43,082 bases of DNA from Paramicrosporidium saccamoebae (GCA_002794465.1 MTSL01000077.1:6090-49171), one strand, 5' to 3'; positions 17,864 to 28,315 are shown, numbered from the stretch's first letter. The notes: generated by a model from the letters alone, not told the origin. Numbers and translations are program-made.

Positions 17864-19576
17864 ATGAAGCTGAGTTTGGCGATTTGTCCGGTCGGGCTCC
17901 TCGGTCTGGTCAGACCTGCATTAACGCTACAGGCTAATCTAAATGTCAATTCCTTTGTCACAACCATGACAGAAGGCATTATCCAGACGCTGATAGCAGT
18001 TATTCGTCTCGATAAAGCAGGACTGGAAGGGTTGCTGCAAGTTGTAACGAACAAGGAGACCAGAGTGCTCCATCTTTATGCGCAGTCCTGCAAATACTGG
18101 AAAGCTGTTGACTTGGACAGAATACTTGGTTGGACTCGCGAACTGACCCCAGAGAATCGGGATGTAATTCTCGATCCTAACTGTCTTGCCAACGTTGACG
18201 CTGCTTTAAACGTATACGAAAATCTAATTGCCCATGCGATCCCCTTTAAACCATCAAGGATGTACGGAAAATTTACTACGAAAAACTGGTTGGACGTATT
18301 TTCGTACATGCCGCCTGAATATCTCTATAAATGGTGCCACAGGATCCCACCTACACTGTTGGAGAAGGATACACTTTCCAGCATCAACCTCGCCAAATAT
18401 ATGAACCACGAGTGCTTAGTACGCGATTATGGGACAAAGCCGACCCTTAGTGCCTCTCTGAACAGACAATTATTGCGTGCCCCAGCCCACGACATGTCTC
18501 GCCTACTATTAAACATGGAAAACGTCTACTATCCAAAACTGCAAGGTTTACGCCGTCAAATAGTCCATGTAGTCTGTAAGACTAAAGGTAACTCGGTGTT
18601 TGCTCGTTTAAACGCCGAAAAACTCTTGTGCCCTAGTCGTGTCGACCATGATTTTGGGGAAGGACTACGAATCGCACTGACTGGAAGCGACTTGGACAAT
18701 GATCAGCGCATCCTCCTGGTCCGTCTGGGATTGTACGTCCTTGGAATACAGGCCTTACTTAATGAACTTCGAGGAAATTGCAACCTGGTGGCTATTGAAC
18801 CAACACAGGCGCTGATTAGATTATCATTGGATATTGTCACAATGGATGTGCGCTTGCGCCGCGAACTATTCGACATTTTTGGCATCTCCTACGACGAATA
18901 TATTTTGGGCCTCCCAGAGAACCGGTTTAGCCGTAGAAAGTTTGAACTTGTCGGATCTCCCATAACATTCCAACTTCAATATCTCAAAAGATGGAATTTC
19001 TACCCTAGGCGCTACCTGGAAAGCAACAGTGCTAGGCCATCTGTGATCCCATTGGTACACATCTCGCACCCAAATGCTGACTATGCATATGTAAAAGATG
19101 CCATCACGAGCCTAATTTCAAACCGCGGAAAGTTTATTATTCGACGGTATCTATCGCCTGGCAACTCTCCCGTGGTCCGTCCCCGAGTGTGGCTCTCTCC
19201 TGTCAATTTTGAGAACTTGCTCAACTTAATGCTGTACAGTCTAGTCCGGTTTCAGAAGCCTGCGGCCGTGTTGGATCGTCAGTTTTGCGCCCTCCTCCAA
19301 CGACCAAGAAGCATGCGGGCTGAATTTAAAGAGGATTTTTTCTATCAAAATACTCCATTGGTGGAGGAACAGGTCCGCCAGCAATTATCTGCGCGCTTCC
19401 TCCATGGCACTAGAACGCTAGATGAATTTACTAGGCATTACCAGCAATCGATTTCGCTGCTAAATCCTTCTTTTGAGTACGTACATATGCGATGGCGTTT
19501 GGCAAGCATTACTAAAAGGTCTGAATTATGCCTCCTGCTGACCCTCCATGACTTGAATAGTCCAGTCAGCTTCTAG
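17864..19576 (+). CDS. Secreted eight-cysteine family protein 5
   Basis: The ATG at 17864 begins a signal peptide (LSLAICPVGLLGL); in-frame ATGs at 17774 and 17780 would bury it behind 30 residues coming partly from minisatellite DNA, so 17864 is preferred, giving 570 aa. All eight cysteines are kept: YAQSC, PNCLA, YLYKWCHRIP, HECLVRDY, HVVCK, LLCP, QFCALL and SELCLLL. It carries a full FGISYDEYILGLPE block, FQLQYLKRW, VRPRVWLSP and LMLYSLVRFQ. The C-terminal third before C8 is longer than in paralogues. The gene is intronless. Confidence 0.85.
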   Translation: MKLSLAICPVGLLGLVRPALTLQANLNVNSFVTTMTEGIIQTLIAVIRLDKAGLEGLLQVVTNKETRVLHLYAQSCKYWKAVDLDRILGWTRELTPENRDVILDPNCLANVDAALNVYENLIAHAIPFKPSRMYGKFTTKNWLDVFSYMPPEYLYKWCHRIPPTLLEKDTLSSINLAKYMNHECLVRDYGTKPTLSASLNRQLLRAPAHDMSRLLLNMENVYYPKLQGLRRQIVHVVCKTKGNSVFARLNAEKLLCPSRVDHDFGEGLRIALTGSDLDNDQRILLVRLGLYVLGIQALLNELRGNCNLVAIEPTQALIRLSLDIVTMDVRLRRELFDIFGISYDEYILGLPENRFSRRKFELVGSPITFQLQYLKRWNFYPRRYLESNSARPSVIPLVHISHPNADYAYVKDAITSLISNRGKFIIRRYLSPGNSPVVRPRVWLSPVNFENLLNLMLYSLVRFQKPAAVLDRQFCALLQRPRSMRAEFKEDFFYQNTPLVEEQVRQQLSARFLHGTRTLDEFTRHYQQSISLLNPSFEYVHMRWRLASITKRSELCLLLTLHDLNSPVSF

Positions 19577-20175
19577 ACACAACGTAGAAATACACGTTTT
19601 CCGTAACTAACTGAGATTGTGATCCATAGTTTCGTTATTCGATAAAACAATGCTGCTGGACAGTATCCGCTTATAATTGGTGGCCCCGGCACAGATCTTT
19701 ATGCTATCTTGCAATCCGATGTGTTGTATTGAGGATGGTGGTCTATAAACCACATACTTTAATAGAATTGTGTTATGTGGTGAATTGATTCGCGTTCAAA
19801 GAATGAGGACTCTTTATTTAGAACATTATCAGATGAAACAACTTGGCTTATAAGAACATACCATCCCACAAGAACAGCTCTTAAAGTGGGCGATAGTAGC
19901 TCTTATAAGTGTCCCACTGTCACACCAGGGCCGTGGATATAAATTTCACAATGAGATATTCTCCCGTACTAATTCTTAAATTTACCTCCCCCCCCTCCCC
20001 ATAATGGCATCCTAATCGGGAACCGGCATCTGATGCACAAAAATCAAATTTACCGGGTTGGGCGGCGACGAGTGACTCATATCCATAGTAATATTCAACC
20101 TCATAGTCGCCCCAAATGCTCGTGATTTACCAGCATAGGCACCGACTACCAGCGGGCCATCCATTATCCATCGGA
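19577..20175. other. Spacer without recognisable gene
   Basis: I see no coding frame supported by family, codon pattern or splice structure here. It contains a C-rich run (about 19988-20000) and two CTTATAAG-type motifs near 19848 and 19902. It probably holds the 3' flank of the gene at 17864 and the promoter of the next one. Confidence 0.6.
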
Positions 20176-22017
20176 ATGCTCGTGGTTATTACTTTGCTGA
20201 GTGTCGTCGCTCATTGTGTCTACGGCCTGGTCGGGCGGACTACTATGAGGAATCTTTCGGAAAACCACACTGGTCGCGCCGTGCAAACGGTCATCTCGAG
20301 TCTCGCTCGCGATTCCGACGGCTTTCCGTCGCTCGTTCGAATCCTGACAAATGCTCATTTTCTTGTCGGTTCGTTGTATACGGATACGTGTGCCACATGG
20401 TCTATAAATGATTTCGAGAGCGCAGTAAAGTATAGCAACACGCTGCATCCGCTACAGCGGGATAGGGTATTGCAGCGCGACTGCTTAAATAAGCTGCCGT
20501 TTCAGAAAGAGGCATACCAGATCCTGCGAGATTCCAAGATCCCGACAAATCTACCCGAATTCATGAAAAGTCTTTTGGACCCGACCGAATGGCTAAAGGT
20601 GTTTTCTATCAGGTCGCCAGAGTACATCTCGAACTGGTGCCTGCTGATTCCCAAGGTGTTGCTCACTGCCGAGTTCTTGTCGAAAGTCAATTTGCCGTAT
20701 TACATGAGCCCTAAGTGTCTCAATCAATCCTACGCAAACAAGAACCTTCTTGTGAATGCGCTGACGGAACAAATTGGTACTCGAAATCATTGGTCCTTGC
20801 TCAAATTGCTCAATACTCTCCGGTTTATTAACAGCAAACTTGCCACAGGTGTCAGGACAAAGCTCAAGCAGCGAATATGCGACAATGGGAGCAAGAAAAT
20901 GTTCCACTTGATGAATGCAACATTCCTCCGGTGCAGCTGGGTCCGTTCGACTCGTCCCGAAGAAGTTTTGGATCTCATGCGGAAAAAGGTGCTCGACGGT
21001 GAGACCTTGGTGATGGCAATGAGAATGTGGATTAAACGTCTCAAAGTGGTGAATACCGTTTCAATGTTGGGTAAGAAGCACCACCAATGGCAGGTTCCCT
21101 ATTCTCATGATAGCATCGTCCTGTTACAAGAATTAAGTGATGAAACGATTTTTCGACAGAAAACGTTCTTTGATTTCCTCGATTTAAATATTGAATATGT
21201 GGCCTACCATGCGCCGTTTAGTATTTGGAAAAATCGTAGTGAAGGACAGCTGAGTATATATTCCATGCCGTTGCGGTGGAGACTTTTGTACTATCGGGGA
21301 TGGCAGATGCTCCCACGAGAGCGCCGGGCTCCTCGACAATGTCACGAATTTAAGCCATTCCACTACTGGAGTAAGCACAGTTTTGATGAAGCGAAACGCC
21401 GAATAGACAAATATTTAGCGGAGAGGAAATACTTCAACATGCAGTCTGGTTTAGTATTTCCAGTTCCATCAGTCCCTGAGCGCGTCTTGGAATTTGTTAT
21501 TGGGGTTATGATTGCAAGCATTATACAAAAGGGGGTAGACATGCTTCGCTTTGATCCCACTTATTGTGTCTCTCTTAGAACACAGGACATGCTGAGATTT
21601 TCGCAATCTAGCCTTCCCAGCTCAAATGGTTCTATGAGCGATTCTTCATCAGCCGAAGAGGACGGACTAAGATTTTCACAGTCCAGTCGAGGAGACTTGA
21701 CTACCTCTATGAGTAATTTATCACTGTCCAGGGGGGATGCGCTGAGATCCTCGCAGTCCAGTCGGGAAGACTTGTACGCTTCCATGAGCAATTTGTCACT
21801 AGCCGAGGATCTTCAAGAGTTGGAACTGTGTATGGAAGCACATCGTAAAGTCTTTTCAAAAGTCTACAAAGATTGGAAGCTTTCAGCGATGGTGGAAGAA
21901 TCCAAGTTTTGCGAATTCTTGTCGACTGATATTGCCAGAGAAGTTTTAAAGTCGGCCATAGTTCATAATGATCCACGAACCCAACTTTACGAAGAGTACG
22001 GCTGTTCAACCCAGTGA
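20176..22017 (+). CDS. Secreted eight-cysteine family protein 6, with serine-rich repeat insert
   Basis: This is the largest member (613 aa from ATG 20176; an in-frame ATG at 20116 adds 20 polar residues before the signal peptide VVITLLSVVAHCVYG). All eight cysteines are present: YTDTC, RDCLN, YISNWCLLIP, PKCLNQSYAN, RICD, LRCS, TYCVSL and SKFCEFL. Between C7 and C8 it carries three imperfect ~26-residue repeats rich in S, with motifs LRFSQSS, GDLTTSMSNLSL and EDLYASMSNLSL (DNA about 21588-21810). The rest follows the family: LNIEYVAYHAP and RWRLLYYRGWQMLP. No intron. The serine-rich insert could be a glycosylated or phosphorylated stalk. Confidence 0.85.
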   Translation: MLVVITLLSVVAHCVYGLVGRTTMRNLSENHTGRAVQTVISSLARDSDGFPSLVRILTNAHFLVGSLYTDTCATWSINDFESAVKYSNTLHPLQRDRVLQRDCLNKLPFQKEAYQILRDSKIPTNLPEFMKSLLDPTEWLKVFSIRSPEYISNWCLLIPKVLLTAEFLSKVNLPYYMSPKCLNQSYANKNLLVNALTEQIGTRNHWSLLKLLNTLRFINSKLATGVRTKLKQRICDNGSKKMFHLMNATFLRCSWVRSTRPEEVLDLMRKKVLDGETLVMAMRMWIKRLKVVNTVSMLGKKHHQWQVPYSHDSIVLLQELSDETIFRQKTFFDFLDLNIEYVAYHAPFSIWKNRSEGQLSIYSMPLRWRLLYYRGWQMLPRERRAPRQCHEFKPFHYWSKHSFDEAKRRIDKYLAERKYFNMQSGLVFPVPSVPERVLEFVIGVMIASIIQKGVDMLRFDPTYCVSLRTQDMLRFSQSSLPSSNGSMSDSSSAEEDGLRFSQSSRGDLTTSMSNLSLSRGDALRSSQSSREDLYASMSNLSLAEDLQELELCMEAHRKVFSKVYKDWKLSAMVEESKFCEFLSTDIAREVLKSAIVHNDPRTQLYEEYGCSTQ

Positions 22018-22036
22018 TAAAGAGTGGGTGGGTGAG

Positions 22037-22089
22037 GGTAAGATAGCAATATAGTAAGATAATAAGACAGTAAGATAGTAAGATGGTAA
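22037..22089. repeat. AGTAAGAT-type short tandem repeat
   Basis: Variants of AGTAAGAT repeat about six times just before the dispersed element at 22090. The GTAA target duplication of that element lies inside this repeat. Confidence 0.6.
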
Positions 22090-22399
22090 TGTGACGTAGA
22101 AGACTGATTAGCATGTCTTTTGGAAATAGTTCTCTTGTTTGGAGAAGGGATAATCAGAACAATCGATGAAGGATAATGAGATCTTTACNNNNNNNNNNNN
22201 NNNNNNNNNNNNNNNNNNNNNNNNNNNNNNNNNNNNNNNNNNNNNNNNNNNNNNNNNNNNNNNNNNNNNNNNNNNNNNNNNNNNNNNNNNNNNNNNNNNN
22301 NNNNNNNNNNNNNNNNNNNNNNNNNNNNNNNNNNNNNNNNNNNNNNNNNNNNNNNNNNNNNNNNNNNNNNNNNNNNAGTATTATCCCCACTACGCGACA
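22090..22399 (+). mobile_element. Short dispersed element (solo LTR or MITE), copy 3, interrupted by an assembly gap
   Basis: It begins TGTGACGTAGAAGACTGATT and ends CCCCACTACGCGACA, flanked by a perfect 4-bp duplication GTAA (22086-22089 and 22400-22403). Bases 22189-22376 are N, so the length is uncertain. The interior to the left of the gap matches the copy at 22481 (GGATAATGAGATCT). Confidence 0.75.
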
Positions 22400-22480
22400 G
22401 TAAGAGGACTAATACATAACAAATCAAAACTTTGGCAAGCCTCTAATTCTAGCCTCACAAATTCTCTCAGTCCATAGATA

Positions 22481-22704
22481 TGCGTCGTGAAGGATTTTGA
22501 TCAGTTGGGTATTTGAGGATAGTTGCCTAGTTTGGAGAAGACATATCTGGAATAATCGATTAAAGATAATGAGATCTATAACTTTACCAATTTAGGATTA
22601 TCACCTGTGAGACCTCAAAAGAGCTTACACATTTATAAGAGTTCCCTTGCCTCCCAAACAAATCGTAATGGCAAAGTATGAAGTATTATTTACACTACGC
22701 GACA
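22481..22704 (+). mobile_element. Short dispersed element (solo LTR or MITE), copy 4
   Basis: It begins TGCGTCGTGAAGG, contains TTGGGTATTTGAGGATA, and ends CACTACGCGACA. It is flanked by GATA on both sides (22477-22480 and 22705-22708; the match extends to GATATG). It lies 80 bp after copy 3 in the same orientation, so the two share sequence that may have caused the assembly gap. Confidence 0.7.
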
Positions 22705-22783
22705 GATATGTACCATCTCATATGTGCTGCAACTATCAAATTCATGCTCGTGATAAAATATTTTTAATATTATTTGAACAGAC

Positions 22784-24334
22784 ATGTTCAACATTGCTTA
22801 CGTAATATGCTGGTTTTCTACCGCCCTCTGCTTGGTTATTAACTCCAGTGTTAGCGAACTTGTTCTTGGAAATGCACCGCATACAACACTTCACATACTT
22901 TTCTCAGCAGTTTGCAATCAAAATTTTGGCAAATTCCTTTCGAGATGGCTAGCGACGGACCTTGCGTCTGTACAGGACATTTACAACACTTCCTGTCAGC
23001 AGTGGACCGCTGAACACCTCCAGTGGATTATCCCTTTCGCACAAAACTCGCCACTGTATTTGAGGGATCTGCTCTTCTCTTCAGCGTGCTTAAAAGCAGC
23101 TCCCAAAGACATTAATGTCTATGAGCACCTATCCCAGAGCATGATTCCGTTTAGATTGCGGAAAAGGTCGAAAGCCTGGGATCAAAAGCTATGGGGAAGG
23201 CTGTTGGAATACTTGCCACCGGAATATTCGTCGTCATGGTGCAAATGGGCGCCTTTCCGAAATGAGAAATGGCTCAAGTCTTTTGATCTTCCTTTTCATC
23301 TTTCGCTAGAGTGTCTCACTACTAAATATTCCAAAAGAGATTCGGTAATCAAATATACGATTGACCAGATTCCCACAGTGCCAGCCTCGTCCTTGTCAAG
23401 ACTCATAATCGAACTCGACAAAATCAAAGGAAGGACATTGCCTGGACTCCGAAAAGCTGTGCGTTATGCTGCATGCAACCCGACAGGAGAAACTCTTTTC
23501 CATAAACTGAATGAATGGGCTATTGGGTGTAGGCACCACGGCACTCTAAATAATGAAGGGATTTCGATGCTCGTTAAAAGGACCATGTTGCAGAGGGGAG
23601 AGTTGCTTATCCTTGCCTTGAGGCTGTTATTGAAAAAGCTGGGTATGAAAGAGACCAGTAGAAGGCTGAGGGAATTCACCAATCCTGGCCATGTAACGAT
23701 GCCAAGATCGTTGCAGCTGGTAGCGCTTTATGGGGAAAATATGGACGAAACATTAGCAACTAGTCAAGAGTTTTTTTCATTCTTTAACATTGATCATGAC
23801 GAATTCCTGCTTGAGAGAGTATCAAATAATTTCTGGGCGAGCAACATGGACCGGTTTTACGAAATGCCGTTGACGTGGAGACTGCGATACTATAGAAAGA
23901 ATATGATATTCGGCGCAATGACCACCACAAGTGTGGAGCTTGACCAAACGTGTCCGACGCTTTACGCACTGGGAGTTTTCGGCTCTGAACAATCAATCCA
24001 AGAGGCCATCAAGCAAAAAGTATACTCAACCAACGGCATGTCCATAAGCACTGATTGCACTGGTGTTATCACTATAGACTCAATTGACAACGACAACTTG
24101 ACACTGGATTCAATTCTTACCATGATGATCTACGGGCTAATTAGATTTGGCCGCTTTGTAGCGCTCCTCGATAGCAAGGTCTGTAGAGACCTACACGCCG
24201 ATTCCGCACTGGCAAAATATTTGGGCGATGCCATTGATAGGACTCACAATGAATGGACTCTGGATTTTGTTTTTAGAGGGACTGATTTCTGTTCCCTGTT
24301 CTCGACGCAACATGCCATCAAAGGTGATCAATAA
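22784..24334 (+). CDS. Secreted eight-cysteine family protein 7 (most diverged)
   Basis: This 516-aa protein has a signal peptide (residues 1-18, AYVICWFSTALCL). All eight cysteines can be aligned: YNTSCQQW, SACLKA, SSSWCKWAP, LECLTTKYS, YAACN, IGCR, KVCRDL and TDFCSLF. The middle blocks FNIDHDEFLLE and LTWRLRYYRK are recognisable, but the FRPRVW block is replaced by an unrelated stretch with an extra cysteine. The part between C7 and C8 is the shortest of the family. It is intronless and the last member of the run. Confidence 0.85.
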   Translation: MFNIAYVICWFSTALCLVINSSVSELVLGNAPHTTLHILFSAVCNQNFGKFLSRWLATDLASVQDIYNTSCQQWTAEHLQWIIPFAQNSPLYLRDLLFSSACLKAAPKDINVYEHLSQSMIPFRLRKRSKAWDQKLWGRLLEYLPPEYSSSWCKWAPFRNEKWLKSFDLPFHLSLECLTTKYSKRDSVIKYTIDQIPTVPASSLSRLIIELDKIKGRTLPGLRKAVRYAACNPTGETLFHKLNEWAIGCRHHGTLNNEGISMLVKRTMLQRGELLILALRLLLKKLGMKETSRRLREFTNPGHVTMPRSLQLVALYGENMDETLATSQEFFSFFNIDHDEFLLERVSNNFWASNMDRFYEMPLTWRLRYYRKNMIFGAMTTTSVELDQTCPTLYALGVFGSEQSIQEAIKQKVYSTNGMSISTDCTGVITIDSIDNDNLTLDSILTMMIYGLIRFGRFVALLDSKVCRDLHADSALAKYLGDAIDRTHNEWTLDFVFRGTDFCSLFSTQHAIKGDQ

Positions 24335-24464
24335 ATGATTGTACAAAAATATGAGTTTGTAATAGAGATTGTGGTAAAGATTAGAGTGTTTTGATCCATA
24401 AAATAGTTGTGGCAGCTCTTACCCAATCTTCTAGCTAATATATACGAAAGAGCATATTTTGCGG

Positions 24465-24590
24465 CTTCCAAAGACTTTAACTTTCACGGCTTCCAAAGAC
24501 TTTAACTTTCACGGCCTCCAAAGACTTTAACTTTTACGGCTTCCAAAGACTTTATAACTTCCACAGCTTCCAAAGACTCTATGGCTTTCA
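24465..24590. repeat. 25-bp minisatellite, about five copies
   Basis: The unit is GGCTTCCAAAGACTTTAACT followed by TTCAC. Copies degrade toward the right. It ends 75 bp before the ELP1 start and occupies its presumed promoter or leader. Confidence 0.85.
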
Positions 24591-24664
24591 CATCTTTCAC
24601 GGATTTCACCGTTGCCACATTGTCCGCAAACTAAATTCAATGCACTTGCCGGGGTTGGGAATTG

Positions 24665-27600
24665 ATGGAGAACCTCGGGATATACCGGTGGGAAGCATTT
24701 GACACTAGTGCCCAATATTTATTGTGCGATGGGTCCGGAAACGTTTTGGTGGTCACCCAAGAGACAAAAGTCCAAAGACTAGGACAAAATATGCTGACCA
24801 TTTCCCCTTCTTTGCCGAAGAATGATATTCTTAGTGGGCATGTGAGCTCCTTTGATAATTCCATCTTAATCTGCTACGCAAACGGGGACCTTGTCCTCTG
24901 CATCGAGGAAGGCACAGACTTGTACACTAGTGAAGTGGTAGGCAGCATTCCTTCTGGAGTCGCTGCCTTTGCCGTCAGTCCAGATGGCGAACTCGTCTCT
25001 ATAGTTTCTATCGTGGACTGCAAGGCAACACTAATCATTCTTTTGCGCTCGTCCTTGTCCATGGTGTGCGAGTTGAGGCTTGAAGATATTGGAGACACGA
25101 GTGAACACCAAGTGTCGGTGGGGTGGGGGAAAAAAGAGACTCAGTTCCATGGGTCTGCAGGAAAGCAAGCTGCACAACAGGTCGCTATTAAAGAGGCTCT
25201 AACGGAAGAGGACGATGGGAAGCCCCGTTTGTCGTGGCGCAATGACAGTGCATTTTTTTCCTGCAGCTTGGTTGTAGAAGGTATACACGGGATGCATCGT
25301 CAGATTGTGGTTGTTGATAGAGAAGGCACAATTACTTCCATTAAAGAACCTATTGCAGGACTTGGACATGCACTGTCCTGGAGACGAGACGGCAGTTTGA
25401 TTTCTGCTTCTCAGAGAAGCAGCGGAATGAACAAGATTGTGTTTTTTGAAAGAAATGGCTTAAAACATGGTGAATTTACGCTTTACGAGCACGGATGCTC
25501 CGTGCAAGACCTCAGTTGGAACTGTAATGGGACCATTCTAGCCGCCAGGATGAGTGATGGGAGAGTAGATCTTTGGACTACCACTAATCATCATTGGTAT
25601 TTGAAAAAGACTCTCCATGGATGTGGTGGGTTTTGGTGGAATGAGATCTATCCTCTAAAGTTTTCCTATACTAATGGCGATTTAATAGTATGTGAGCTGT
25701 TCAGGACCATTGACAGGTCTTTCTGTGACTTTGAAGATGACCTCTGCATGGTTGCAGTCATTGACGGATCACAACTCTTGCTGACGCCCTTTGGAAAGGC
25801 TAATATCCCGCCGCCAATGTCGTTTGCTCAAATTAATGTTGGATTTGTGCCAGACTGTGTTGCACTCTATTGCGCCGGTTCCAAGGGAAGACTCGTTGCT
25901 TCTGGAAGGGACGCTGCATTCTTGACATCCTTTTGCATCCAAAACGGAGCATTGGAATTCTCCGAAACGACGCTTTTGGAGTCTAAATTACCATTGCGAC
26001 AAGTTTCCTTGACGCTGGAAAGTGTTTACGGTTTGAGTCAGTGCAACCGATTGTGTATTCTTAAAGATGGAATCATTCAACCGTCAGGAGATGCAAGCTT
26101 TTATACATCGATTAGTTCTCGTGCATGTGGTGTGGTGCTGCTAGATTCCGAGGGCACTGCATTCTTACAAAATGATGGCGCAATGGAGCAACTGGATAGC
26201 CACTACGACTGTACTCCATGGTTGAGCTGCTTCCAGGCCAAAGATCGTGTAATCACAGTAGGACGCACTGAAGATGATCGGGTCATTGTTGATGGGACCG
26301 AACTGGCTGGCTGCACTTCATTCATTCTGCATCCTGAATTCCTTACCACCACGGACCGCGATGGAGTAGCTCGCTTTTATCCATTAAGCCGTGACCCCTC
26401 CGAATGGCTGTTGAACAAGTCCAATGGCGAGGAGATGATGCGACATACCGAGGGCGGTGCTATTTGTGTGGCTGTGATCCCCAAGTCTGCTGCACTCGTA
26501 GTTCAAATGCCGAGAGGAAATTTGGAAACTGTCTTTCCCAGAGCGTTCGTCCTATCTCAGGTCAGGAGGTGTTTGAATTCCTTGGCGTATCGGGACGCAT
26601 TTCTTCTCTGTAGACGGCACCGTGTCGACCTCAACATTATCCATGACAACAATCCCGAGTTGTTCATGTCTACTATTGGAAAGTTTGTGCAGGATGTGCA
26701 AGAGATAGATTATTTGAACCTTTTCATGTCCAGTCTCAACAGCGCAAACGTCTCGCTGACCCGTTACGGTGCATTCTCCGTGATCCAACCGACGGAAACG
26801 CCAGACAAGATAAACAATGTGTGCACTGTGCTTCGTCAAGAGTTTTTAAAAAACAATACCGCTGCCAAATTCGCAGAGTGCATAATGACGTCTTGGGTGT
26901 GTCAGTCTCCACCCGACTACCGTGCTGCTTTGCAAACCATTGTCGACCTGACCAGCTCTGATCCAACTGGAGTGGAAAAGGCACTCAAGTACCTAATCTT
27001 CCTGGTGCCGGCGGAGAAGCTGTACAAAGTTGCCCTCGGAATGTACAACCTCCCCTTGGCATTGTCGGTAGCACGGAGATCACAGATGGATCCATCCGAA
27101 TACACTGTCCTTTTGGAAGAATTGCATACCATCGACTCACAAGAGTACCAAATGTATCGCATTGATGATTTCCTGCAAAATTACGATGCAGCTTTGATCC
27201 ATTTAATAGAGTCTGAGGCAGACTTTCAGACATGTCTGTCTTATTGCGAGAGACATGAGTTATACAGGACTGCATTTTCACACTATACGTCAAAGGGAGA
27301 GTGGAGACTTGTTTGCAAGAGCTTTGCAGAATTCTTAATTAATGGGGAAAAATCTGATCAAGCAATTGACTTGCTTGCATTTTCAGGTGATACTGAGGAG
27401 GCGTGCAATGTTGCTATTAGGACAGGATTCTGGCAAAAAGTTGTCCAGCTTTCAAGTGCCGAGGATAGAGCTGAAAAGTGTCACCGTGTGGTCGCTACGC
27501 TGTGCCAACGGAAACGGTATGAGGAGGCCTTGAGGGTATCAGAATTGTACTGTGGCGGTTCCGATGCCCTGGAAATAGCGATCCAGGGACATTTGTGGAC

Positions 27601-28315
27601 AGACGCTGCTCGAATTGCTCATCACCACAATCTTGAAATGACAGCGGTGCTCCAAGTTGCCATGGATTCTCAACGGACCATTTTGGAAGAATTGGCACAA
27701 GTTGTCGAATTGTTTGAAGAAAAGGCAGCGCGTCTTGAATTGGTTCAAACTCAACTTGTGGCTTCAATTGATCCTGCAAAGATTCGACAGGAACTTGAGA
27801 GGGCTGACGGGATGAGTGGTATTACCGATGGAATGTCGGAAATGTCTTTTAGGACAACCACCTCCTATGCCGGCTCACAAATCTCTCAACTGTCCCGTGC
27901 CACAGGTTCACGAAGCAAGAAGAAGGCAGATCGTCAACGGATGAGGGGCAAGCCAGGATCGCCATTTGAGCGAGAGTACCTTCGCGACACTCTCAAGGAC
28001 CATATTAGCCGCATAGTCTCTCTGCGTGCGTCATCTGTCAGCCTTGTGCATTTTCTGGCAAGCGAACAAAGATTTGACGATGCCAGAACCCTGCAGACAT
28101 CCTTTGACGCTGCATGCTTGATGATGAATGTGGCCACTGCAAAATTAAAGCGACTGGTTGATGTACAGGAGGAAAAGATGGGTCCTGAAATATTAGAGGC
28201 CTTGGGTCTATCGCCATGGTCTGTACCCTCGACGCTTCAAGTAAATCATACTTGGAAAAGCGCATTTGATTTACCCCCCAACTTTGGAAGCACCGGTCGT
28301 TTAGAATATTTATAA
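24665..28315 (+). CDS. ELP1: Elongator complex subunit 1
   Basis: This is the scaffold of the Elongator complex, which modifies wobble uridines of tRNAs. The length of 1216 aa is close to the family's usual 1300. The N-terminal ~700 residues read as two beta-propellers (for example AFAVSPDGELVSIV, LSWRRDGSLISAS, LSWNCNGTILAARMSDGRVD followed by LW). The C-terminal part is a helical TPR-like solenoid (YRAALQTIVDLT, KYLIFLVPAEKLYKVALG, EALRVSELYCGG). A basic linker near residues 1082-1100 (SRSKKKADRQRMRGKPGS) matches the region needed for tRNA contact in yeast Elp1, followed by the dimerisation helices. It is a single exon. The ATG at 24665 is the first in frame. Confidence 0.95.
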   Translation: MENLGIYRWEAFDTSAQYLLCDGSGNVLVVTQETKVQRLGQNMLTISPSLPKNDILSGHVSSFDNSILICYANGDLVLCIEEGTDLYTSEVVGSIPSGVAAFAVSPDGELVSIVSIVDCKATLIILLRSSLSMVCELRLEDIGDTSEHQVSVGWGKKETQFHGSAGKQAAQQVAIKEALTEEDDGKPRLSWRNDSAFFSCSLVVEGIHGMHRQIVVVDREGTITSIKEPIAGLGHALSWRRDGSLISASQRSSGMNKIVFFERNGLKHGEFTLYEHGCSVQDLSWNCNGTILAARMSDGRVDLWTTTNHHWYLKKTLHGCGGFWWNEIYPLKFSYTNGDLIVCELFRTIDRSFCDFEDDLCMVAVIDGSQLLLTPFGKANIPPPMSFAQINVGFVPDCVALYCAGSKGRLVASGRDAAFLTSFCIQNGALEFSETTLLESKLPLRQVSLTLESVYGLSQCNRLCILKDGIIQPSGDASFYTSISSRACGVVLLDSEGTAFLQNDGAMEQLDSHYDCTPWLSCFQAKDRVITVGRTEDDRVIVDGTELAGCTSFILHPEFLTTTDRDGVARFYPLSRDPSEWLLNKSNGEEMMRHTEGGAICVAVIPKSAALVVQMPRGNLETVFPRAFVLSQVRRCLNSLAYRDAFLLCRRHRVDLNIIHDNNPELFMSTIGKFVQDVQEIDYLNLFMSSLNSANVSLTRYGAFSVIQPTETPDKINNVCTVLRQEFLKNNTAAKFAECIMTSWVCQSPPDYRAALQTIVDLTSSDPTGVEKALKYLIFLVPAEKLYKVALGMYNLPLALSVARRSQMDPSEYTVLLEELHTIDSQEYQMYRIDDFLQNYDAALIHLIESEADFQTCLSYCERHELYRTAFSHYTSKGEWRLVCKSFAEFLINGEKSDQAIDLLAFSGDTEEACNVAIRTGFWQKVVQLSSAEDRAEKCHRVVATLCQRKRYEEALRVSELYCGGSDALEIAIQGHLWTDAARIAHHHNLEMTAVLQVAMDSQRTILEELAQVVELFEEKAARLELVQTQLVASIDPAKIRQELERADGMSGITDGMSEMSFRTTTSYAGSQISQLSRATGSRSKKKADRQRMRGKPGSPFEREYLRDTLKDHISRIVSLRASSVSLVHFLASEQRFDDARTLQTSFDAACLMMNVATAKLKRLVDVQEEKMGPEILEALGLSPWSVPSTLQVNHTWKSAFDLPPNFGSTGRLEYL

